Assembly (NCBI RefSeq): GCF_033568475.1
Contig: NC_133123.1
Coordinates: 157,743,753 to 157,807,752 of the forward strand
DNA from: Henckelia pumila
Taxonomy: Eukaryota > Streptophyta > Magnoliopsida > Lamiales > Gesneriaceae
Direction: 5' to 3'
Length of the DNA: 64,000 nt
The notes beneath the pieces were generated by a model. The model worked only from the letters and a program-made list of their open reading frames with translations. It had not been told where the DNA came from and did not search any database. Position 1 is the first letter of the stretch. The number at the start of each line of letters is the position of its first letter. The position numbers and the translations under genes are program-made. Below, in pieces: positions 22,618 through 32,380 of the stretch.

Positions 22618-22927
22618 TTTATGGCAAAAGAAAAGACTTGGAGGATTCAATAAGAATTCTACGAGATGGAAAACCAAGAGAATTGGATAAGGAACAATCC
22701 CTTAATCAGATTCGAAAACTCTGTTTACAAACAAAGGAAGAAGCAATTGTTGAAATTAGTAAGTCATGAACATGATTACTAGAACGCATTGAAGAAGTGG
22801 AAATGAGTAACCATACTCTACCTTCTGAGGCCTTAGGAAAACTAAAGGTAAATAGTCTTAATCGGATTACTGAGTTACAACACAGTCTGTTAAAAATGGC
22901 GGGGCCATTTAGTAATCCCTTTAAAAA

Positions 22928-23371
22928 ATGACAACAAGTCATTTCTCCATATACATTCCAATAGAGATGTTGTATGAACAATATAAGGCTGAATATTTTG
23001 CAGCTTATATTGACTCGGGAGCAGGAATTTGTACAGCAAAAAGAGGAGTCTTCCCTGAAGAATGTGAATAAGAATTGCCAAAAATTGCTGGATGAGATTT
23101 CTCTCGAAGAATTTTAATTCTTTGCAAAGGAATAAAACAAGCAGAGATCCTTATAGGAGGAGCAGGTCAAACACCTTGGTACAAGGTAAAGACACCACCA
23201 ATCTATTTTCATGATACAGGAACTGATATACTGTTAGGAAATAACTTCTTACAAATGTTTAAGAAGTACACACAAGACAATGAGTTAAGAAGACTTATGT
23301 TCACTACAATTTGTGATCATAAATTATCGTTCAACGACTCAAGGTTTCTTTTTATCGACAAATACCAATAA
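22928..23371 (+). pseudogene. Endogenous caulimovirid aspartic protease region
   Basis: Reading from an ATG at 22928, the active-site triplet DSG appears at about 23012 and a GTDILLG phrase follows at about 23220, the two landmarks of retroviral-type aspartic proteases. Stops at 23069, 23093 and 23369 break it. A frame change near 23340 separates it from the polymerase. Confidence 0.75.
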
Positions 23372-24951
23372 TATTTCGCAGCCAGCGTGGTGATAAAGGA
23401 CAACTTTTTCACCCAAAAATGAAAGATCCAAGAAGGTTTAGAGAAACCATGTTGAAAATAACAACAGAACAAGAACTCCAAATAGAGGATATGGAGCTTC
23501 TCAAAGTAACTCTAAATCACAGAGATATAGAGTTAGAAAATAAGGTATCCCTTGAAGATGTCAAAAAGAGGCTCAAAGAAAGTTACAACGAGCATCCTTT
23601 GGCATGGTGAGATAGAAATCAACTCAAAGCGAGTATTACTCTAAAGGAAGACAAAGAGTATGAATTCGTCAGATATAAGTCTATCCCAATGAACATAACA
23701 GATTAAAGGGATATGAGAATGATTATCAAGGAACATTTGAACCTTGGTCTAATCAAAGAAGAAGTTTCACCATATAGCAGCCCAGGTTTTCTGGTCAGAA
23801 ATCATGGTGAAATAAAAAAAGGAAAACCCAGGTTAGTTATTAACTACCAAGGTATTAATAAAATCCTGGAGTTTGATGGGTACTTTATACCCAGTAGAGA
23901 ACATCTAATTAGCTGTGTACGAAATGCTAGAGTGTTCTCAAAATTTGATTGTAAGTCTGGATTTTACCAGATTCGAATGGAAGAAGGCAGTAAGAAATTC
24001 ACAGCCTTCTCTACACCACAAGGACATTATATCTGGGAAGTTATGCCTATGAGATTGACTAATGCACCCCAAATATTTCAAAAAAAGATGGATAATATTT
24101 TTAAAGATTATTTCAACTTCATGTTTGTTTATATTGATGATATTCTTATAGCATCAAAAAATATAGATGAACATATTAAACATTTAGAGATTTTCTCTAA
24201 AATTTGTACATAAGAAGGACTGGTTTTATCTGAAAAGAAAGCAGTCATAGCAACAAGGAAAATTGAATTCCTTGGAATTGAGATTGATGAAACTAGAATA
24301 ATTCTACAACCTCTTATTGTGGAAAATGTAAAGAATTTTCCAGATAAACTCAAAGATGTAAAACAACTCCAAAGTTTTCTAGGAGTAGTTAATTTTGCAG
24401 GGATGTTCATAAACAATCTGGTAATGTATAGAAAGGTGTTTAGTCCTTTCTTAAAAAAAGATGCCAGGTTTATATGGACCGATGAACATACTAAAGGGGT
24501 GAACCAATTAAAGGAGATATGTAAGAATCTCCCAAAAATGGTTATACCTTTGGATGAAGATGATCTGGTGTTATTTATAGACGCCAGTGACGAATGGTGG
24601 ACAGCAGTTCTTACTAAGATCACTCCGGATGGAGAAATACCATGCAGACACTGTAGCGGTCTTTTTTCAGAATCTGAGACTATCAGATGGCATATCAACG
24701 AAAAGGAATTTTATGCAGTTAAAAGGGCTTTCGAAAAATGGCCATTATTTTTACTTGCTAAAAAATTCACTTTGAAGGTTGATAACACTCAGGTAAAAGC
24801 TTTCCTAAGGAATAAGATTGAATCTAAACCTGAGAAGGCTAGGTTATTAAGATGGTAAGCTTTATGTCAAAATTATATTTTTGATATTGTTATTATTAAA
24901 TCTTATGAAAATATTCTTGCAGATTTCTTAACAAGAGATGGAAGGCAGTGA
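23344..24951 (+). pseudogene. Endogenous caulimovirid reverse transcriptase and RNase H
   Basis: One reading frame with in-frame stops at 23608, 23704, 24211 and 24856. The RT shows the LVINYQ, FSKFDCKSGF and YIDD (24130-24141) motifs; RNase H follows with a DASD block near 24580 and an ADFLTR tail. The frame ends at the TGA at 24949-24951. Together these copied the viral RNA into DNA. The YIDD and the absence of LTRs or integrase set it apart from Ty3-gypsy elements. Confidence 0.9.
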
Positions 24952-26275
24952 CGTAGATTCCATCATGAAAATGCAGAGGCATCTCAGGGAACACCTTGGG
25001 TTGCTTCAAACCGAGTTCAACCAGCTTGTCATAAGTGCTGATATGGCGGACAGGTTACAACAAGCTGATCGGATCAAAGTATCCAATCGAATCACAGGAT
25101 GTATGCAAGCTCAAACTCAACTATGGGCTGCTATTCAAGGGCCAATTATGCGTGCCATAGAAAAACCACTGGTTTCTCAAAAACAAGAAATACAGCCACC
25201 GGTTGTAAAACAATATATTGAGGATTCTAATACTCAAGAAACAAGCGCTAATCTATCATCAGCTTTTGATGATCTAGATAAAGCAACAATTGATGAGGAT
25301 AACTCATCAAGTCAACCCTCCGCCGCTGGGGTAAAAGAGGAAGAGATCAATCTTATGCCCCACACTGACAAGGGCAAATCTAAGATTGATACTAACCCAG
25401 CTGTAATTTCTCCATTTCAGGTTTATCAACAAAGATGAGAGAAATTAAGTACAAGAAGTGAAATCAACCCGATCACTTGCAGGGTTGATGTTGCAGGAAT
25501 ATATCCAAGGGTTTGGCTAAAAAACAATGTCAATCCTAAGGATGTAAAGCTATGGTATGAATTTGGGGCTCTAGCCTCAGTTTATACAACTTCACCAGGC
25601 TTCCAGGAAATATCACAACTACCAAAATGGATTCAGGAAGCAGTCCAAGAAACATGGGTAAATAATGACCATTTGTCCAAAGGAGATGTGCTCGAGTTAT
25701 ACTTTTTTAGTGCAGCTCCAGAACCAACAGGGAAAGGATCACACGAGCCTTTTCATTTCATCAAGCTAAGGAGACCTGACATGAATAATCAAATATTTAT
25801 CAAGGATCCTATATCTGAAGAAATACCATTGGTGTCCACCTTTGGAGAAAATGAAATTTCAACCAGAAGGGCATGAGGTATTTGGGTTTGTCTCACCGAG
25901 ATGGATAAGGTCAAGTTTTCGTTCAAATTTTATCAAAATTCTGTGAACGGATCATTCTTATTAAACACAATGACAGGAAAAACTACGGCTTTTGTGGAAG
26001 AACTCTTCGAAAAGAAGAGGAACTTTTTGTGGAATAACAAGCTGCCGGGGAGTAAAGAAACTCGCCGAAAATTTTGTAACATGGCTCATATCGGAAGATG
26101 GTCAGAGAATATCTGCCCAGAATGTCCAAACCAGAAGGAGCCAGAATTCGGAAAAACCTTCAAACCCCGAACGGATCGAAAAGATTTTTTCGAGACAAGC
26201 AAAGGTGGACAGGGACCACCAAAACCGCGTTTTCCCAGGGGCCCACTGCAAAAGCAAAAGATGTCCCGACAATAA
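24938..26275 (+). pseudogene. Endogenous caulimovirid last ORF, transactivator-position protein
   Basis: The ATG at 24938 overlaps the polymerase end by 14 nt. One frame of 446 codons to 26275, broken only by two TGA codons (25436-25438 and 25874-25876). The N-terminal part is helical; the C-terminal part is basic and rich in Pro, Lys and Phe with a Cys pair. By position it corresponds to the inclusion-body/transactivator protein of caulimovirids; I do not recognise its sequence strongly enough to prove this. Confidence 0.5.
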
Positions 26276-26319
26276 TAAAGAAGACATGTGAGGAGAATAA
26301 ATCCAAAAGAAAAAGTCAA

Positions 26320-26468
26320 GCATGTGACTCTTCTACTAGTAAAAGATGCCATCGGGCATGTGACTCCAACGAGCAAAAGATGCCATCAATAATGGCATAA
26401 AGAATTCAAGACAGCTGTAAGATTCTCTGAAGTTTCTCGGTAAAACGAGTGGAACTTCGGCTATAAAT
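26320..26468 (+). promoter_or_regulatory. Pararetroviral promoter: 34-bp direct repeat and TATA box
   Basis: Two direct copies of a module that starts GCATGTGACT and ends AAAAGATGCCATC (26320-26353 and 26356-26388), then TATAAATA at 26462-26469. The position after the last ORF and the architecture match caulimovirid genomic RNA promoters with duplicated enhancer modules. Confidence 0.65.
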
Positions 26469-26469
26469 A

Positions 26470-26934
26470 CAGGATTTTAAGAAAGCTGAAGACATCGATC
26501 ATTTTCTTCAGTTTTCTTACAAATAAAACATTGTAATATTTCTCTTTCTATTGTATTAAGTTTTACTTTTATGTATTTCAAGAACAAGACTACTATGAGT
26601 AGCTAAACAAGTTATCTCCTTCTCTTCAAAGGAGGTTGATTTATGTAATAATATGTTGTCTGAATAAATTTCCGAAGTTTATTCTCTATCATGTTATTTT
26701 ATTTAAAAAATTAAGCTTTTACTATACGCCCTAAAGTAGAAAACGAAATAGGGCTGTGCTAGCTGCTGCTGAAGGAGTCTGTGTCAGAAACCATCAGTTG
26801 CGATCGCGTGGTTTGGTTGTGAGGAACAACCTATAAAACCCGGTGGACATGACCCGATAACAGTATGGTCAAAGAGGTATTCTGCTTTAATTTACTGACG
26901 AAAGCATGATGAGATTAAACTTTTAAATTTTAAA
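26470..26934 (+). other. Viral leader/terminal region
   Basis: Non-coding; AATAAA-like polyadenylation signals at about 26522 and 26660. Probably the transcribed leader of the viral RNA up to the right inverted arm. Confidence 0.45.
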
Positions 26935-27084
26935 TAGAGAAATAAAGGATAGAATGAGCATTATTTAGTTTTAATGACAAATTCAAGAAACTATTTAATG
27001 GATCAGGATATATTTGAAACATGAAAAGTTAAAGATATATAATATAAAAAATAGAAAAGATACAGAGATATATTTAAGAATTGT
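26935..27084. repeat. Right inverted arm flanking the pararetrovirus
   Basis: The reverse complement has AAATATATC phrases and AAATAGTTTCTTGAAT, in the same order and spacing as the left arm. Confidence 0.55.
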
Positions 27085-27330
27085 TCCAAAACAAATTATA
27101 AATTTTAAATGATTCGTGCCTAAAATTTCTTTAATTAATTTAATTTTTAGCTTAACCTAAGAAAAACATTCTAATTTTCTGATCTTCTTCAAAGGTCTCA
27201 GATACTAGGTTGCATCTCCAAGAAATCTAGCAAATAGGAAAAGGTGCGGCCTTTTCAAGTTCCATTTCTCAGAATTCAAATCCAAGAGAAATTATCGGTC
27301 AAAACGCTTCCAATCTGAATCCCGAAATTG

Positions 27331-30300
27331 ATGGAGTCTGCTGAAAGAAATGCTTCTGAATCGGCAGATTTGCAGAAGCCCAGTGATAGGAAGCTTGAAC
27401 TGAAGCGGAAGAAAAAGGAAGATGAAGTGCTGCGAATAGAGGGATACACCATTGATGGATTATCGATTGCAGGGCACGAGACTTGCGTGATTTTCCCCAG
27501 TCTCAGCTTGGCATTTGATATTGGCAAGTGCCCGCAGCGCGCCATTTCCCAGAAGTTCCTGTTCATCTCCCACGGACACATGGATCACATCGTAATTTCA
27601 CTACATATTTCTCCTTTTCTTTCTGGGTTTATTTTCTTTTTCTCGTCTATTCACTAAACATTTGTTTTCCCCAAGTCCTTGTTTTCTGGGCATAAAAAAT
27701 TTAGCTAGTTTATGGGTTTTGGACATTTGTAGGCTTGTATCTTGAGGATCTCAGGGTGCAGTTCAGCTCTTGAAGTTGAATTAACTGGTTCAATATTTTA
27801 TTACTTCTTTGGGAATTGAGATTATATAGCTATGTACGGGTTGAAAGATTTTGAAATTTGTACTGTTGTTTGTTAGATAGAAAACAACGAAATTATCAAT
27901 TTTAAATCTTTTGGCTACCCAAGCAATTCTATACTTCAACTTCTATAGTATGTTGTTTTGAGATTTGGATTTCAACATTGTCAGCAAAATCCATCATTCC
28001 AGAGGCAACTTAATCTCCTAATTAATTTTCGACCCTTAATGCATAAGGAACGTAGACGTTATTAAGTGTACTGTGTGTGGTCAAGGGATATATTTTCACT
28101 CATATATTCGTTTCAGCAGGACTCTAGTGAGTTTTATCATTTTTAAGTAGGAGAGAGCTTATTGTTACTGTCACTTTGTTTTAGGGAGGACTGCCAATGT
28201 ATGTTGCGACTCGTGGCTTATATCGAATGGCTCCCCCAACTATTTTTGTGCCAAAAGTTATCAAGGAGAATGTTGAAAAGATTTTTGAAGCTCACAGGGC
28301 TATGGACCAGTCCGAGCTTAATCATACTCTAATCGGTCTGGATGTGGGTAATGTGGCATTACTAATGTGATGTTTTGTTCATTTTTAACTTTCCCTATGC
28401 AGCTACTTTATTTTTTACTCTAATTTATAGGGGAAGAGTTTTATTTAAGACGAGACCTTAAAGTGAAAGCATTTAGAACTTATCACGTCATTCCAAGCCA
28501 GGTTTTCCTCAGATCCCTCTGGCTGCTTTGTAGTAGATACTCAAAATTGTTTAGAAATTCCAGGGTACTCATTAGTTGCTATTGGTCTTTGACAGGGCTA
28601 TATAGTTTATTCTGTGAGACAGAAACTTAAGTTGGAATTTGTTGGGCTTCCAGGAGAGGAGATAAAGAAACTGAAGCAATCAGGTGTGGAGGTCTGTTTT
28701 GATAGTTGTTTGCGGTTTAAATTTATAAGAAGAATACTTGTCAAAGAGACCATAATCATTATACAAAAGCTTTTAGACTCTAAGTTGTTCAGTTATTACT
28801 CACCAGGTTTCATTTTCAAACTTCATGTTTGCTGATTAGATTTTTTTGTGTCAAACCATGTTTTACTTTTTTTCCTGCGAAGTTCAAGCATGATGAATCA
28901 AGCTTGAGTTAAGAAATTTTCTTTCTCACCAAATTCTCTTATAAATGTCGAAATAATTTTCTCTAAGGTCTGAATTTTTTTCCCTCGAGAAATTCAAAAG
29001 ATACGAAGTTTCTCTTAAATTGCTCTCCACCAACCAATCTCATTCGATGTGAACTATGCTGTGCTCATCACATTCTTTTTTTAAAATAATTTAATCTGAA
29101 ATGATGTTTTGTATTCAGAGAGCCTATTTAAATTACTTCTGCAAAAACTTTTAGTGCTTCCTTATGTCGCTTATTTTTAAAGATATGCGTATCCTTTCGA
29201 TAAATTTTGAATTGATCTTGCTTGACTATGTTTGTCATGTATTGGCAGATTACAGACACATATACATCACCCGAGATCGCATTCACTGGAGACACTATGT
29301 CAGACTTCATTATTGATCCTGACAATATTGATGTCTTGCGGGCAAAGATTCTTGCTGTGGAGGTACCAATTTTCAACTGCCCACACACATCTGCGATTTG
29401 AATCATCCTATTATTATATTCTAAAAGTAGGATATAACTGTACTCTCTCATCTCATTTGGTTCGACGATCATGTAGCTACTGAATGTAAGGTTTCAGTTC
29501 AAAAGTGGTCAATACGTGCCAGAGATGTAAAGATGGCTCGACAATTAAACCCTTATTGTTTCAAAATGGTTATGCAAATGAAACTGCGCACCCAAACAAT
29601 GAGGACGAACAAAATCAAGGAAAGTAAAAGAGGACAAAATATATGAATATGTGGTATTTTTTTATATAAATTTTGGATTAATGTGTGCATTTTCCTTGAA
29701 ACAACGTTCAGTTGTAAGTTATCAACGTCTAAAGGATGTGAGTTAGTCAGGGGAGAAGTATAGGTATTTCTCACAAACTTCATGGAAGTGAGTCGTGTAC
29801 AGCTTAATACCCGAACAGTTCTTTTCAAGATTCCTTTGATTTTGGCATAACAATGGATTTTTAGTTCATTTTTTTTATGTCTCCAAAACTATCATGTAGA
29901 GCACCTTTGTTGAGGATTCAACCACAGTGGAGGGTGCAAGAGAATATGGACACACTCATTTGTCTGAGGTTAATCTTTTTACTTCCTTTGTTTCATGTCC
30001 CAGGTTACGTTGATATTTCATCAAATGTCTGACAGGAGTTCTGTTGCTCTTTTATTATCGCGCTGCTAGATAATCAAGTATGCGTCTCAGTTCCAGAACA
30101 AAGCAATTCTCTTAATCCACTTTTCAGCTCGCTATCAATTGAACGTGAGTGTCTTCAACACAGTTTCACACATATTTGTCACAAATTACACTATCTTGAT
30201 GATTCTAGTGACGATCTTCACAGCCTGTATAGTAGACTACATAATTTTAATTTATGGGTTAATTATGTTGATTGTTTCACGTTGATTTCCAAAAACTTTG

Positions 30301-30384
30301 GCTTGTCAGGTCATCGAAGAAGCTATCTCTGCATTGCCGCCGCCTTTGGCGGGACGAGTTTTCGCCTTAACAAAAGGCTTCTGA
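27331..30384 (+). CDS. TRZ1: Short-form tRNase Z (tRNA 3'-processing endonuclease), 8 exons
   Basis: Spliced model: 27331-27591, 28185-28347, 28431-28501, 28596-28691, 29249-29362, 29900-29968, 30070-30144 and 30310-30384. All borders are GT/AG, giving 924 nt or 307 residues, the size of cytosolic tRNase Z-S. The metallo-beta-lactamase signature HGHMDH spans the end of exon 1. Exon 3 supplies HVIPSQ, exon 5 the FTGDT Asp, exon 6 HTHLSE, exon 7 IHFSARY. The enzyme removes 3' trailers from pre-tRNAs using zinc. The start ATG is followed by a Lys-rich region before the domain. No damage seen. A partial genomic duplicate of exon 2 lies at 10880-11023. The symbol follows Arabidopsis TRZ1-like short forms; whether it is TRZ1 or TRZ2 (plastid) is open, but no clear transit peptide is visible, favouring the cytosol. 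Confidence 0.92.
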
Positions 30385-31936
30385 ACTACAAGAAAAAGGT
30401 ACTCCAAAACTAGCATTTCCGGCATGATTATTCTTTGTGAAAGTTAAAAATAGATATAATTTTCTCGTATAAGTTATCTGAAAATTCAAGTTTTTGTCCA
30501 CATATAAATCTTATTATGCTTATTCACGAACCCTTGTATTTTCTTCTTGCATGTTTGCTTCAGTTGAAAGAGTTGAGCTTTGACCTTTTTTTCATGCCCA
30601 AAGAAAACCTCGCATTGTATTCTCTCATTTGTCGCTGTATGGTAAATTGGTTATAAATATTACAGTTATTTGAACAATTTTTTAAAAAATTAATTATTAG
30701 TTTTAGCTTTCGGAACTTAATTTAATTTTTATTTGTATAAATTTTACTAGTTGAATTTTAAGTGTATTAATATATTTTCACACAATTTAAAAACTGAGTT
30801 TCCGATCCTTAGAAAAAATTTAAGAAAAATGTTTCGATGATAATAGGCCGTCGCTCTAAAGTCTCAAAATGAATCTTCAATGTGGTTGACTAGAAACTTC
30901 AAGGCTCTACGTGGGCAAAAATTTATAAAAGAAATTATTTAAAAAAATTATATAAGATATTCTAAAAATTGTTTGAAAAATAAATAGCAATCATTCTATG
31001 AAATTATTTTTATAGTTAAAATTAATTAAAGAGTTTGGATAATTGTTTGATCCGCGTTTTTATTCTAAAAATATCAAAAAAAAATATGTCGATTATTCTT
31101 TAAAAAATATGTTTCGAGAACCATTTTTAAAGAAACATTTTCATAATTTTTTAAAAAATTCTTGTCAAACACAATTCATGAAACACTAAAAACTTTTCCA
31201 AAACACGTCCAAACAAAGTATTAAAAACTTCAAATGATACATATATATCGGTTTTAGCGATTGATCGTAACTCCAAAATAAAATTCCTTGGCTCGTAGCT
31301 GATGTATCAAGTAGCTTGTTATCAACATATATATAATGGACGATCGTAGGCATAACATTATATCGTCTTGTAATTACCTCCCCGTACGTGGGTTTTAGTG
31401 ATCAGTCATGACTTAACAATAAAATTTGGAGCGCTTGAAGTTGATGTATCATGTATATTATTAATCATATGTATAATGAACCGTCACCAACTTCATTTAC
31501 CGTCTATTACTCACACGTGAGATTTGAACTTAAGACCAAATGATCTTTTTCAATCTTGTCACTAAACCAAGAGATCTTTAGCATCGATTCTGAGTTGTAT
31601 CGATTAAAAAATTTGAGTTGTATTTTTAACTCTCACTCGTTTTTGATATAACAAAAGAAAAGACACTCGGTTCTATGCTAACATATCATAATTAGATCAT
31701 AAAATAGAACAATTAACTTTCAAGGGACATTATAATATAAGAAAATTATAGGACTTGATAATATTTTTCAAAAAAAATAAAACTAAAATTTATCTCTACT
31801 ATTTACACAATAGAAATTACAAATAGTTGTCGTTTTTGTAATTGACAGGTTGTGTAGCGCCACAGTGTGTACGTTGGTCTTACCAATAAAAGATTGTGGC
31901 TAAATATATAGTATAGACTATAGATAATAATCATTC
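30385..31936. other. Intergenic, AT-rich
   Basis: No gene seen. A diverged pair of phrases (GATGTATCA...ATAATG) recurs at about 31300 and 31450, suggesting decayed repeat sequence. Confidence 0.5.
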
Positions 31937-32100
31937 TCCTAATTTCTTTTGTTTTTATGGTGAAAAACATAACCAAAAAAAATTGTACAGGAAAAAAATT
32001 ACTAAAAATTTCTCCTAATTTCTTTTATTTTTATGGTGAAAAGCATAAACAAAAAAAAAAAAAAAAAAAAAACTTGTACAGGAAAAAAAATAACTAAAAA
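31937..32100. repeat. Tandem duplication of about 80 bp with an A-run
   Basis: Two copies share TCTCCTAATTTCTTTT, a TTTATGGTGAAAA phrase and TTGTACAGGAAAAAAA. They differ mainly in the length of the internal A-run (about 23 A in the second copy, near 32051-32073). Confidence 0.85.
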
Positions 32101-32380
32101 TTTTGTGCCAAAAATGAGTTCAAATTTGCCACTAACAGCAAGACACCCAACTTAGTGATCAAAGTAGTCAATTCTTGTACCAAAATTTTTGCAACAAGTA
32201 ATAGTTGAAGGTGATTCCGCTGCAAGCAGTGGAAAGTACATAATGAAAGAAATATGCTTTCAGATCATGCTAGCAGACATAATTCAAGAATTTTTGGACT
32301 TGCATAAAAGCCAATCGAGTGAACCATCATCTTCTTTGTTAGAGAATACAATCAAGAACATCAGGCAACACAAGAAAATA

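Larger units (their letters stand above)
19249..27096. mobile_element. TIR element containing an endogenous pararetrovirus
   Basis: The 12-bp phrase TCCAAAACAAAT occurs at 19249-19260 and 27085-27096. Just inside lie inverted arms of about 160 bp (19270-19430 and 26935-27075) that still align at roughly 65-70% with matching spacing. Between them is one decayed caulimovirid genome. The simplest reading is that the virus integrated into the middle of an older MITE or Mutator-like TIR element; capture of the virus by the element is possible but less likely. Confidence 0.5.

Noticed and set aside
19249..27096. LTR retrotransposon of Gypsy type instead of a virus
   Set aside because: No LTRs and no integrase; movement-protein and coat-like regions plus RT-RNase H order identify a caulimovirid.
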